From Pacificispira sp002696645 (GTDB taxonomy: Bacteria; Pseudomonadota; Alphaproteobacteria; UBA8366; Aestuariispiraceae): 64,000 bases of DNA. The notes below the pieces were generated by a model. It saw only the letters and a list, made by a program, of their open reading frames with translations. It was not told the origin of the DNA and made no database searches. Both the position numbers and the translations under genes were made by a program. Positions 52,614-61,789 of this stretch are shown here, in pieces (position 1 is the stretch's first letter; each line of letters begins with the position of its first letter). The DNA is taken from NCBI RefSeq assembly GCF_048892425.1, contig NZ_JBLZHU010000010.1, forward strand, positions 85,182-149,181. Reading direction: 5' to 3'.

Positions 52614-53111
52614 ATGGAACATGAATCAATCCTCCAATCGACAGACCTTTGGGTTCTTGTATCTTTCACAATTTTCGTTGTGTTGGTTGTTTGGAAGGGT
52701 CGTTCGATCATTCTGAATGCAATTGACGGACGGATTAATCGCATCCGCGATGAAATCAAACAGGCTGAAGCCCTTAAAGAAGAGGCCACGTCTGCTTTGG
52801 CGGAAATGAAGCGCACCCAACGGGAAGCCACCGAACAGGCCGCGTCCATTATCGAAAACGCCAAGACTGAAACGAAAATGATGAAGAAGGACATGGATGC
52901 CCGTCTGAAACAGTCGATGGAACGCCATGAACAACAGGCCATGGAAAAAATCTCTCAAGCGAAAGCAAATGCAATCGCTGAGGTGAAGAACCAGGCTGTT
53001 GATATTGCAATCAGTGCCACCACGCAGGTCCTGACCAAAGCGATGGATGGCGCAGGGGGCGATAAGTCCATTGATGATGCGATTTCGGCTCTGCCCGGAA
53101 AGCTTCATTGA
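52614..53111 (+). CDS. atpF: ATP synthase F0 subunit b
   Basis: 165 residues. One membrane helix (STDLWVLVSFTIFVVLVVW) followed by a long amphipathic coiled coil that forms the peripheral stalk. Starts 4 bp after b'. Last gene of the operon, followed by a terminator. Confidence 0.95.
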   Translation: MEHESILQSTDLWVLVSFTIFVVLVVWKGRSIILNAIDGRINRIRDEIKQAEALKEEATSALAEMKRTQREATEQAASIIENAKTETKMMKKDMDARLKQSMERHEQQAMEKISQAKANAIAEVKNQAVDIAISATTQVLTKAMDGAGGDKSIDDAISALPGKLH

Positions 53112-53156
53112 GCACGTTTCAGGGCTGACTTTCAGTCTGACTGAGTTTTCAAAAAT

Positions 53157-53192
53157 GGGCCGTTTCTATAAGGAAGCGGCCCGTTTTATTTT
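53157..53192 (+). terminator. Rho-independent terminator of the atp operon
   Basis: GGGCCGTTTC (53157-53166) pairs with GAAGCGGCCC (53173-53182, one G-U), loop TATAAG, followed by GTTTTATTTT. Confidence 0.9.
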
Positions 53193-53207
53193 GGCTGTCT
53201 GATAAGT

Positions 53208-54188
53208 CTATTGTGCATGGTGGCGCAGGAAGGCCGCCCCTTCGGTCAGCGCCGTCATGGCCGCGTCTACATGGCCACTCATATGCAAAAAGCCGTGCAA
53301 GACTCCCTCCACACGCCGATAGTCTACGGTTCCCCCCGCTTCCTGAACAGCCTGGGCCAGCGCAACACTGTCATCTGCCAGCGGGTCCATTGCGACGTCC
53401 AGAATGTACAGCGGCGGCAGATCATTCAGCGGATTGGCCAGTATGTCGAAACGGAGGTCGCTCATCTCTTCCGGGCTGTTCATCAGGCAGGTGCGGAAAA
53501 AAGCCAGATCCTGCGGGCTCAATCCATCTTCGGCGCCGCCCCATAATCTGCGGGATGCGGAATCCCGCAAGCCATAGGATCCATAATATAGCAGGGCTGC
53601 TTTCACACGGTGATGCTGACCCTGAGCCCGCAGCGCAAGTAGTGTCGCCATTGACATATTGCCGCCTGCGGAATCACCGCCCAGCGCAATGCGATCCGCA
53701 TCCAACCCGTGCTGCGTCCCCTGATCGATAACCCATTGTGCGGCGGCCAGACAATCTTCCTGGGGCACGGGGAACTTCGCCTCTGGTGCCAGGTGATAAT
53801 CCACCCCCAGAACGCACCATCCGCTTTTTTCCGCCAACAGGCGCATGATCCGGGCATGCGTATCCAGATTGCCGACAATCCATCCACCGCCATGCAGATA
53901 GATCAGAACGGGGCTTGGCGATTTGGCATTTTGGGGACGGTGCAGGCGCAACGCCAGCGGGCCATTTGCCGTATCGATGGTGATATCCTTCGATTCCCCC
54001 ATCTCTGGCGCGTCCCGGTTCCAGAATTCACGGTCGGCATTATACAGGATGCGCTGATTGGGCAGGTCGGTTGCCGCAACCTCACCCAAGCCGTGACGTT
54101 CCTTGGTCTTCGCCGCAAGTTCAGCCGCGATCTTCAATGCGTGCGCCATTTGGGGATCCAGGCGCGGTGTGATGGAGAGCAATCCCAT
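53208..54188 (-). CDS. Alpha/beta hydrolase, HSL-type esterase
   Basis: 326 residues. Oxyanion motif LIYLHGGGWIVGNLDTHARI, nucleophile elbow GDSAGGNMSMATLLAL (Ser), acid in ILDVAMDPLADDSVALA and His in VEGVLHGFLHMSG. Belongs to the hormone-sensitive-lipase esterase family acting on short-chain esters; substrate unknown. Confidence 0.9.
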   Translation of the reverse strand: MGLLSITPRLDPQMAHALKIAAELAAKTKERHGLGEVAATDLPNQRILYNADREFWNRDAPEMGESKDITIDTANGPLALRLHRPQNAKSPSPVLIYLHGGGWIVGNLDTHARIMRLLAEKSGWCVLGVDYHLAPEAKFPVPQEDCLAAAQWVIDQGTQHGLDADRIALGGDSAGGNMSMATLLALRAQGQHHRVKAALLYYGSYGLRDSASRRLWGGAEDGLSPQDLAFFRTCLMNSPEEMSDLRFDILANPLNDLPPLYILDVAMDPLADDSVALAQAVQEAGGTVDYRRVEGVLHGFLHMSGHVDAAMTALTEGAAFLRHHAQ

Positions 54189-54217
54189 TTTTAAGGGTCC
54201 AATCTTTAAAGGCAGTG

Positions 54218-54646
54218 TCAGTCGGCCTTCGTCTGTCCCATCTTACAGATCAAACCCCAGGATTCCTTAGGAATCGGCATCACCGATAGTCTGGATTGTT
54301 TGATCAGGGACAGGTCTTCCAGGGCCGGTTCCGCTTTGATATCCGCCAGGGTAACCGGTTTTTCAAATGGGCGAATGGCGCGCACGGTGACCATTCCAAA
54401 TCGTCCTTTCGCATCGGTCGGGTCGGGATGATATTCCTCGATCACATCAACAATGCCAACGATCTGCTTTTCATTAACTGAATGATAAAAAAAGCCCCAA
54501 TCGCCAATTTTCATGGCCTTCATATTGTTTGAGGCCTGGTAATTCCGAACGCCGTCCCAGCCTTCGCCCTTATCAGCGCGTTTGACCTGATCGTCCCAGG
54601 ACCATGTGCCGGGCTCTGACTTAAACAACCAATAATTCCGTGCCAT
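54218..54646 (-). CDS. EVE domain protein
   Basis: 142 residues forming one EVE (PUA-like) domain: YWLFKSEPGTWSWDDQVKRA, WDGVRNYQASNNMKAMKIGD, GFFYHSVNEKQIVGIVDV and a C-terminal IPKESWGLICKMG. The family binds modified bases in DNA or RNA. Solo housekeeping-type copy in proteobacteria; no defence genes are adjacent. Confidence 0.92.
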   Translation of the reverse strand: MARNYWLFKSEPGTWSWDDQVKRADKGEGWDGVRNYQASNNMKAMKIGDWGFFYHSVNEKQIVGIVDVIEEYHPDPTDAKGRFGMVTVRAIRPFEKPVTLADIKAEPALEDLSLIKQSRLSVMPIPKESWGLICKMGQTKAD

Positions 54647-54669
54647 TTCAGGCTCCCTCTCAGCTCATA

Positions 54670-55926
54670 TTAAGGTGTAGCGTAGCGCCGCGCGGCGGGT
54701 AGGGAAAGGCTGCAACCGATCATCGCCAATGCACCACAGAACAGGCACAGCTGGGCGACGGACCAATCCGCATTCAGCATCCAGCCCAGGGTCGGTGGCG
54801 CGGCGGCACTGGCTAAGACGGCCAGCGCGGTCATCATGGCTTTGATCTCCCCCAGGAACCGGCGACCATAGGCTTCTACCCACAGCGCGACCAGCAATAC
54901 AGCGGTCATGCCAGAGGTAATGCCACAGCACAGCATAAAAACGGGCGGTGTCCAGGCCCCAGTGCCTAGGGCCAATACAATACACCCGATGATCAGCGGG
55001 CCCAGGAACAAGGGCAATCCTCTGGCCGCCCCCTTCCTGTCGATATAGGTTCCCATCATCAGTCCGGCTGGAATACTGCCTATCGCGTAAAAGACCACAC
55101 TGCCGGCCCATAGTTCCGGACTCCATCCCTTTAGTTCCGCGATCCGCACGCCGTGCAACAACAGGCCGGTGACAATATAGCTGGGACACATCAGGCCGGG
55201 CAGGGCCAGATAAAAGCGTGGATCGCGCACCACATCTTTGCGCCGCCAGCTTCGAACGGGGCGGGGGCGGCTCAAATCCGATTCCGCCAATTGGTCCTGG
55301 GCGTCCTGGTCCGCCAGATCCTGCTTATACAGCGCATAGCGTCCGTCATGCCCCTGCAACAGCCACAGCGCAATCGGCAGGCCAAGAAACAGATACAGGC
55401 CTGACAGGCCATACCATGCCTCGCGCCAGCCGAAGGCGGCTATGACTGCCACGCCCAGAACTGGAAACAGGGCTTCGCCCAGTGGGAACCCATAGCCACC
55501 AAAGGCGATTGCCTTGCCCCGGCCAACCAGGCTGTAGCGCCCCAGACTGTGCCCCATTGTATGGCTCATCAATCCCTGACCGGTCTGCCGCAACAGGAAT
55601 ATCGCCAGGAACAGGGTGACAGGACCTTGAGCCAGCCCCATCAGGGCGCAGGCGATGGCACAGCCGGGCAGAAGGATCAGCGTCCAACGCCGCAGATCGA
55701 CGCGGTCAATAATGCCCCCCGTATAGACGATGACCGCTGCTGATAACAGTGTGCCTAGACCATAGATCGTGCCAAAGGCGGCATCACTGAGCGCGAAATC
55801 GCGCCGTATTTCCCCCCCGAATTGAGAGATGAAAAAGGTTTGGCCGAAACTGGACCCAAACGCCATGAACAGGCCATAAAAGGCCAACCGCGGATCAGCC
55901 CGCAGAAAATCAATCGCACCACGCAT
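54670..55926 (-). CDS. MFS transporter
   Basis: 418 residues with about 12 membrane segments and a central cytoplasmic loop (residues ~195-230, rich in Asp, Gln, Arg). Starts FYGLFMAFGSSFGQTFFISQ. Substrate not inferable. Ends 10 bp after the downstream reading of the DksA-like gene's start region and is on the same strand. Confidence 0.85.
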   Translation of the reverse strand: MRGAIDFLRADPRLAFYGLFMAFGSSFGQTFFISQFGGEIRRDFALSDAAFGTIYGLGTLLSAAVIVYTGGIIDRVDLRRWTLILLPGCAIACALMGLAQGPVTLFLAIFLLRQTGQGLMSHTMGHSLGRYSLVGRGKAIAFGGYGFPLGEALFPVLGVAVIAAFGWREAWYGLSGLYLFLGLPIALWLLQGHDGRYALYKQDLADQDAQDQLAESDLSRPRPVRSWRRKDVVRDPRFYLALPGLMCPSYIVTGLLLHGVRIAELKGWSPELWAGSVVFYAIGSIPAGLMMGTYIDRKGAARGLPLFLGPLIIGCIVLALGTGAWTPPVFMLCCGITSGMTAVLLVALWVEAYGRRFLGEIKAMMTALAVLASAAAPPTLGWMLNADWSVAQLCLFCGALAMIGCSLSLPAARRYATP

Positions 55927-55935
55927 TGTAAAATC

Positions 55936-56310
55936 TTATCCCGTTCCCAACCCGGCGGGGCCTGGCCCCGATACGCAATCGACACAGACCGGCGTTGCCG
56001 GGTCAAGCCGCAATCGCTTTTCCGGAATCTCGTCATCGCATTTCAGGCAATACCCATAATCACCGCTGTCGATGCGGGCCAGGGCGGCGCGGATGCGTTG
56101 GCGTTCTGTGTTGCGGCGTTGCTCTGTCGCCAGCGCCATGGCCTGGCCCTGCATCGCATCCATGCGCGACAGGCGACCAACGGATTGCTGATCCAGGGTT
56201 ACGGGCGCACGCGATTCCTTGCTGGAGTGAGCAAGGGCTTCAATTTCCGCCAATCGGTCGTTCAGCAGCGTGCGGAAAAAGTCCAGGTCCAGGGAAGATT
56301 GATCTGACAT
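55936..56310 (-). CDS. DksA/TraR-type zinc finger protein
   Basis: 124 residues. N-terminal coiled-coil part and C-terminal four-Cys zinc finger YGYCLKCDDEIPEKRL with PATPVCVDC. Shorter than DksA and without its DxxDxA tip motif, so probably a DksA-like regulator or adaptor rather than DksA itself. Confidence 0.85.
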   Translation of the reverse strand: MSDQSSLDLDFFRTLLNDRLAEIEALAHSSKESRAPVTLDQQSVGRLSRMDAMQGQAMALATEQRRNTERQRIRAALARIDSGDYGYCLKCDDEIPEKRLRLDPATPVCVDCVSGPGPAGLGTG

Positions 56311-56355
56311 GTCGAAAACATAACACGCAAAAATCGCTGTGTCTTTTGCAGAAAA

Positions 56356-57762
56356 TTAGCGGTTTTCCGGTGCGGGTTTCGCCTCTGGAACGGTCGCCTC
56401 GGGTGCATCATCTTCATCCACCTCAAAGTCTGGATGGCAATAAATCAGATCCGACTCCTGATCGGTTTCCGGCCATTCCAGATCCGGGCGCAGGGCCGTT
56501 ACACCTGCTGCGGACATTCTGGAATCGATTGCCACAAAGGGACCCTGCTGTTCTGCGGGAAGGGATGGTCTGCGCGTCATGCGGTAGATACCAAATCCAA
56601 CAAAAATCAGATTGATGGCGATCAGGGACCAGAAGTAGCCAGGTGTTCCGAACATATCCATAGCAAAACCAGCGATGTTTGGGCCGAACATCGCCCCAAG
56701 GCCGTTGCCCATGATCATCGTTGAACTGGCCGCGACCATCTGTTTGGAATTCAGATAATCATTGGTATGGGCGATGCACAGTGAATAGAGCGGCATTGCA
56801 ACACCACCAAACAGCAGGGCAATCAGCAACAACAGATTCCGGTTGCTGAACAGATCCTCGCCAATCGGATAAAATTCCTGATAGGTCTGCAGGTTGTTCA
56901 GGTTACCGGGGTCTTGAAATATCAGCCCCAATATTCCGATCAGGACACAGGCACTGGCGGATAATACAATGACTTTTCTGCGATCAAAAATATCGGACAG
57001 CTTCCCGATCGGCCAGGTGAACAGGAAACCCCCGACAAAGATGGCAACCATGAACAGTGACGCGAAAGACGTTCCATACATCTTATAGGCATAGGCTGGG
57101 CCCATACCGATTAACATGCCCGCGGTTGCACCAACCATCACCATGCCGACCGTGCCCAGGGGGGAGATTTTAAACAGCTTTATCGGGCCCAGAGATTCCG
57201 GGGCGGTAAATTCGGGCGCGCGGGCACCGGAAATCAAAACCGGCAGGGCCGCCACTGATATCATTACCGAAACAATAGTGAACAGTTGGAAATTTGCAGG
57301 GTCATACAAATTCAGGATCAATTGCCCGCTGGCGAGACCCAGCATGGAAACGACCAGATAAATCGCCAGGATTTGCCCCCGTGTATCATTGGTCGCCTTT
57401 TCGTTCAGCCAGCTTTCCACCACAATATACAGACCGGCATAAGCAAGCCCAGTCAGGATGCGCATCAGGATCCAGACATAAGGATCAATAATCAGCGGAT
57501 AGACCAATATCGTCATAGAGGCCAGCGCGGCTAGTGCGGCGAAAACCCGGACATGACCGACCTTTGCCAACATCTTTGGCACAATTGCCGACCCCAAAAA
57601 GAACCCTGCGAAATAGCCCGCGACCACGAAACCGGTTAGCGTGTTGCCAAAATCTTCGACCTGGGTGCGAATGCCGACCAGACTGCCGCCCAGCCCATTA
57701 CCGACCATGATTAGGCCAAGGCCGAGAAACAGTGCCCAACTGACTTTTAAGGCGCTTATCAT
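56356..57762 (-). CDS. MFS transporter, YcaD-like
   Basis: 468 residues, about 12 membrane helices. Motifs LGLGLIMVGNGLGGSLVGIR, SWLNEKATNDTRGQILAIYL and FTWPIGKLSDIFDRRKVIVL match the YcaD/MFS_1 group. An 80-residue acidic cytoplasmic tail follows the last helix. Substrate unknown. Confidence 0.87.
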   Translation of the reverse strand: MISALKVSWALFLGLGLIMVGNGLGGSLVGIRTQVEDFGNTLTGFVVAGYFAGFFLGSAIVPKMLAKVGHVRVFAALAALASMTILVYPLIIDPYVWILMRILTGLAYAGLYIVVESWLNEKATNDTRGQILAIYLVVSMLGLASGQLILNLYDPANFQLFTIVSVMISVAALPVLISGARAPEFTAPESLGPIKLFKISPLGTVGMVMVGATAGMLIGMGPAYAYKMYGTSFASLFMVAIFVGGFLFTWPIGKLSDIFDRRKVIVLSASACVLIGILGLIFQDPGNLNNLQTYQEFYPIGEDLFSNRNLLLLIALLFGGVAMPLYSLCIAHTNDYLNSKQMVAASSTMIMGNGLGAMFGPNIAGFAMDMFGTPGYFWSLIAINLIFVGFGIYRMTRRPSLPAEQQGPFVAIDSRMSAAGVTALRPDLEWPETDQESDLIYCHPDFEVDEDDAPEATVPEAKPAPENR

Positions 57763-57868
57763 GGAAACCCGTCTTTCATTCGTCAGGAGGGCACAGGCAC
57801 ATCACTATAGAGCAAATCCCGAGCAAACGGAGTCGTTTACGGCGATGTATTTGCTGAAACAGCAATTC

Positions 57869-57914
57869 GCTAGAGCATCATGTGCGCGCATATACGTGCC
57901 CATGATGCTCTAGC
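57869..57914. other. Strong hairpin in the 57763-58086 intergenic region
   Basis: Perfect 14-bp arms GCTAGAGCATCATG (57869-57882) and CATGATGCTCTAGC (57901-57914) with an 18-nt loop. The rest of this 324-bp gap is AT-rich and shows no gene; the ATG of the M14 gene has GGAGGG 3-4 nt upstream. Confidence 0.75.
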
Positions 57915-58086
57915 AGCTTGCTATGCACGTTCCTATATCTGAGCGCTAGATAATAGTGTGGTGTGAAAGATCAATATTTTTGTGTTTGCGACGTCTCGGT
58001 CATAACAGGGCTTTTGAGTATCCCGCCCAGTCGTTATGGTTCGGTATCACACGGTCGTGTCGAAAGCGTTACACATTGGAGGGTTT

Positions 58087-59214
58087 ATGCACATCGCCAG
58101 CAATTTTGATTCCGGTAATATCGAGGTGATATCTGCCAATTCATCGGATGATGTCCAATTGCGCATTCGCAAGGATGCTGGGCCGGATGGTTTCTTTCAG
58201 TGGTTCCATTTTCGTGTCAGCGGTGTTGCTGGACAACCGGTCCGGTTGAATATCATGAATGCGGGAGAGGCTTCCTATGTCAAAGGGTGGGAAGGCTACC
58301 GCGCCTGTCTTTCTTATGATCGGGAAACGTGGTTTCGGGTCAGTACAGAATTTGACGGCAAGGTTCTGACAATTGAACACACTTCCGAATTCGACAGCTT
58401 TTATGTGGCCTATTTCGCACCCTATTCCAGGGAACGCCATCGTGATCTGATTGCGGCCTGTCAAATGCGCCCCAATTGCCGCCATGCGGTTCTGGGTGAA
58501 ACGACGGATGGGGAAGAACTGGACTTACTGGTCATCGGCGACAGCGATGAAACAAAGAAAAGCATCTGGACCATTGCGCGTCAGCATCCAGGCGAGTCCA
58601 TGGCGGAATGGTTTATGGAAGGGATGGTAACCCGATTGCTGGATACCAGCGACCCGGTCAGCCGTGAAATTCTGTCCCGTGCGACGGTTTATGCGATTCC
58701 AAACATGAATCCGGATGGCAGCCGTCGGGGGCATCTGCGCACCAATGCCAAGGGTATGAACTTAAATCGCGAATGGGCGAACCCTACACTGGAGAACAGC
58801 CCAGAGGTCTACCTGACGCTGCAGGCGATGGATCGGGCCGGGCTGGACTTCTGTCTGGATGTGCATGGCGATGAAGGACTGCCCTATAACTTCATCGCCG
58901 GGGCGGATGCGATTCCCTCTGCAACCGATAAACTGATTGATCTGCGTAAACGCTATGAGGCCGCACTGTGTCGGGCCAATCCTGATTTTCAGTCAGAGGT
59001 GGGATATCCTGCTGCCGCGCCGGGTAAAGCCAATCTTGCAATGTGTACATCGCAATTGGCAGAGCGTTTTGGTGCCTTGTGCATGACACTGGAAATGCCC
59101 TTTAAAGAGAACGCGAATGCGCCCGACCCGCTTTATGGCTGGTCAATCGCGCGCTGTCGCCTGCTGGGGGCGGCACATTTGGATGCTCTCTATTCCGTGT
59201 TGGATGATCTGTGA
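58087..59214 (+). CDS. M14-family zinc carboxypeptidase (cytosolic AGBL/Nna1-like)
   Basis: 375 residues from the ATG at 58087. An N-terminal beta domain (1-115) precedes the peptidase domain with zinc ligands His167 and Glu170 (ARQHPGESMAEW) and His260 (CLDVHGDEG), and catalytic Glu337 in CMTLEMPFKE. The arrangement matches bacterial relatives of cytosolic carboxypeptidases. No signal peptide. The stop overlaps the start of the transporter gene (GTGA). Confidence 0.9.
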   Translation: MHIASNFDSGNIEVISANSSDDVQLRIRKDAGPDGFFQWFHFRVSGVAGQPVRLNIMNAGEASYVKGWEGYRACLSYDRETWFRVSTEFDGKVLTIEHTSEFDSFYVAYFAPYSRERHRDLIAACQMRPNCRHAVLGETTDGEELDLLVIGDSDETKKSIWTIARQHPGESMAEWFMEGMVTRLLDTSDPVSREILSRATVYAIPNMNPDGSRRGHLRTNAKGMNLNREWANPTLENSPEVYLTLQAMDRAGLDFCLDVHGDEGLPYNFIAGADAIPSATDKLIDLRKRYEAALCRANPDFQSEVGYPAAAPGKANLAMCTSQLAERFGALCMTLEMPFKENANAPDPLYGWSIARCRLLGAAHLDALYSVLDDL

Positions 59215-60986
59215 CATTTGATCAGGGGTTAATCCTGGGGGTTTTGGGTGCGTTGCTGGGCCTCTTCATCTGGGGGCGCTTTCGCTATGATCTGGTTGCA
59301 ATGATCGGATTGTTGGCGGTGACTCTATTGGGGTTGATTGATCCCAAAGATGCTTTTTCCGGTTTTGGTAATGACGCGACGATAACTGTGGCCCTGGTGC
59401 TGATTCTCAGTCGGGCCTTGTCTGCATCCGGCGCGATTGATCCGATTGCCAGACTGGTTCAGCGCGGCTCTGGCACCACGGTCGGGCATATTGGGGGACT
59501 CAGCGGCACAGCCGCTCTACTCAGCGCGTTTATGAACAATGTTGGGGCTTTGGCCCTGTTATTGCCTGTTGCGATTCAGTCGGCGCGTAAGGCGGAACGC
59601 CCCGTGCGCCTGTTGCTGATGCCGCTTGCCTTCGCCTCCATTCTTGGGGGAATGCTGACACTGATCGGCACACCCCCCAATATTCTGATCTCCGCCATTC
59701 GCGAGCGATCAGTCGGGGACAGTTTTGCAATGTTCGACTTCCTTCCGGTGGGGGGCGTCGTGGCAATTATCGGCCTGATTTATCTTATTGTCTTTGGTTG
59801 GCGGTTGATACCGAAGGCCAGTGGTAAGGAGGATACTGATCGGTTCGGGGTGGAAGTCTATACCGCAGAAGTTAAGCTATCCAAGGACAGCAAGATTTAC
59901 GGTAAAACGATCACTGAAATCGAGGCGATGAGCGAGGACCTGGACGTTGTGATCGTAAAATTGATCCGGCGTGGCCGCAATTATCCCTCTCCCCCCCGAC
60001 ATGAGCCGTTGCATGCGACCGACCATCTGATCCTGGAAGGGGTGGCAGAAGAGATTGATCGTTTCGTATCGGACTTCAGTTTAAAACTTAGCGGCGGCGG
60101 TCCGACACCCCAGGAAATTCTGAAATCGGGTGAGGCCGCGTCAATGGAGATGGTTGTTCAGCAGGGGTCCCCGCTGGATGGACGCACAGTCGCTCAGTTG
60201 CGGTTTGGGCCGCGATATCGCGTCGCCCTGTTGGGGGTTGCGCGACAAGGTAAACCGCATCGTGGGCGTCTGAAGGATTTTCGGTTCAAGGCCGGTGATA
60301 TCTTGCTTTTGCAGGGTGCTGCGGAAGAATTGAATGAAGCCGTTGCCAGATTCGGTGCGCTGCCACTGCGCGAGCGAGATTTAAGCCTGGGCCGTCGTGG
60401 GCGTGGGACAACGGTCCTGCTGTGTTTTGCCGGGGCCGTTTTGGCTGCGGCGACGGGATACGTGTCTTTGCCAATCGCATTCGGCGTCGCCGTGGTGGCT
60501 ATTGTTCTGTTCGGTGTCGTCCCCTTGCGAGAGGTCTATGACAGTGTCGACTGGCCAGTTATCGTGCTGTTGGGGGCGCTTATCCCGGTCGGCGGAGCGA
60601 TGGAATCGACGGGGGCAACCGGGTTGATCGCATACAGCATTCTGTCCATTGCGGGCGGGATGCCAAACTGGCTGATTCTGGGCGTTATTCTGGTCGCCAC
60701 CATGACGATGAGCGACGTTTTAAACAATGCTGCGACCACGGTGGTGATGGCCCCTATTGCCCTTGCCATTGCCCGGGAGCTGGGGCTGTCGGCAGATCCG
60801 TTTCTGATGGCGGTGGCAGTTGGCGCGTCCTGCGCATTCCTGACGCCGATCGGACATCAGAACAATGCGCTGGTGATGGGGCCGGGCGGTTATCGCTTCA
60901 GCGACTATTGGCGGGTCGGCTTGCCATTGGAAATCCTCATTGCCCTTGTCGCTGTGCCGGCAATCATGATTTTCTGGCCCCTATAG
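59211..60986 (+). CDS. SLC13/DASS-type transporter with two TrkA-C domains
   Basis: 591 residues from a GTG sharing GTGA with the peptidase stop. Membrane halves (1-200 and ~400-591) have the family signatures FMNNVGALALLLPVAI and LNNAATTVVMAPIALAIARE with GTPPNILIS and LTPIGHQNNALVMGPGGY; between them lie two RCK_C/TrkA-C domains (~215-300 and ~310-390). Probably a Na+-coupled anion or dicarboxylate carrier, possibly importing products linked to the peptidase. Confidence 0.88.
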   Translation: MTFDQGLILGVLGALLGLFIWGRFRYDLVAMIGLLAVTLLGLIDPKDAFSGFGNDATITVALVLILSRALSASGAIDPIARLVQRGSGTTVGHIGGLSGTAALLSAFMNNVGALALLLPVAIQSARKAERPVRLLLMPLAFASILGGMLTLIGTPPNILISAIRERSVGDSFAMFDFLPVGGVVAIIGLIYLIVFGWRLIPKASGKEDTDRFGVEVYTAEVKLSKDSKIYGKTITEIEAMSEDLDVVIVKLIRRGRNYPSPPRHEPLHATDHLILEGVAEEIDRFVSDFSLKLSGGGPTPQEILKSGEAASMEMVVQQGSPLDGRTVAQLRFGPRYRVALLGVARQGKPHRGRLKDFRFKAGDILLLQGAAEELNEAVARFGALPLRERDLSLGRRGRGTTVLLCFAGAVLAAATGYVSLPIAFGVAVVAIVLFGVVPLREVYDSVDWPVIVLLGALIPVGGAMESTGATGLIAYSILSIAGGMPNWLILGVILVATMTMSDVLNNAATTVVMAPIALAIARELGLSADPFLMAVAVGASCAFLTPIGHQNNALVMGPGGYRFSDYWRVGLPLEILIALVAVPAIMIFWPL

Positions 60987-61029
60987 CGCGATTGCGAGGT
61001 TTTTTCACCACACCGTGCGGTGAGGGGCG

Positions 61030-61650
61030 TCATTGGGATCCGAAGTGGCGCTGCCAGACGGGTCCAATAACAGGATGCCGCGCGATATGTTTTTTCAATG
61101 CGTGCAGCCGGGGCAGGTCAATTTCCTCCGGGTACCAGACATAGACCATGGCCAGGTAGATATCGGCTAAGCTGAATGTCTCTCCCAGGATATAGGGGCC
61201 GGACTCCAGCAAGTCTTCCATAGTTTGCAGGCCTCGACGGAAATGATCCATTCCGGCGCGCTTGACGCCTTCACGTCCGTTCATTTCATCGGTATAGCGG
61301 GCAGGATAATAAACCCGAAGATCGCTTTCATAAATATTGATGGTCATGAAGATGATCCAGCGCAGGAAAGCGGCATGCTGGGCTGTTCCCGGTACCGGGG
61401 CCAGCTTTGCGTCGGGCAGGGCGGCGGCCAGATGGATCACCATCGCTGCCGATTCGGTCATGATGGAGCCGTCCGGCAATTTCAGTGCGGGTACTTGTTT
61501 CCAGGGATTGATCGCGCGGAACTCGTCTGAAAACTGCTCGCCACCGCGAGTGTCGATTTCGACAACTGAATGGGGCGCTTGTGCCAGGGTCAGTGCGGCC
61601 TCAATTACAAATCCACCAGAGCCTTTGTGGCTGTAGAGCGTGTAGGACAA
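61030..61650 (-). CDS. Glutathione S-transferase family protein
   Basis: 206 residues. Thioredoxin-like N-terminal domain (YTLYSHKGSGGFVIEAALTL, NPWKQVPALKLPDGSIMTES with cis-Pro and the glutathione-binding Glu-Ser) and an all-helical C-terminal domain (YILGETFSLADIYLAM). Substrate unknown. Confidence 0.9.
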   Translation of the reverse strand: MSYTLYSHKGSGGFVIEAALTLAQAPHSVVEIDTRGGEQFSDEFRAINPWKQVPALKLPDGSIMTESAAMVIHLAAALPDAKLAPVPGTAQHAAFLRWIIFMTINIYESDLRVYYPARYTDEMNGREGVKRAGMDHFRRGLQTMEDLLESGPYILGETFSLADIYLAMVYVWYPEEIDLPRLHALKKHIARHPVIGPVWQRHFGSQ

Positions 61651-61789
61651 GACTCAGTCTCCGACGGGATTGAGAAGAGCATGGGAACTGCGCAGGCTCG
61701 ATATCCCGATCGACCCTGTTTGCTACCATCGGACACCTTTGGGACTTAGTCCAGCATGTGAATGTGCGCCAGTAAATTTCCTGACAGGA

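Noticed and set aside
54218..54646. EVE protein as part of a defence island
   Set aside because: Neighbours are housekeeping transporters and a hydrolase; solo EVE genes of this type are widespread in proteobacteria.
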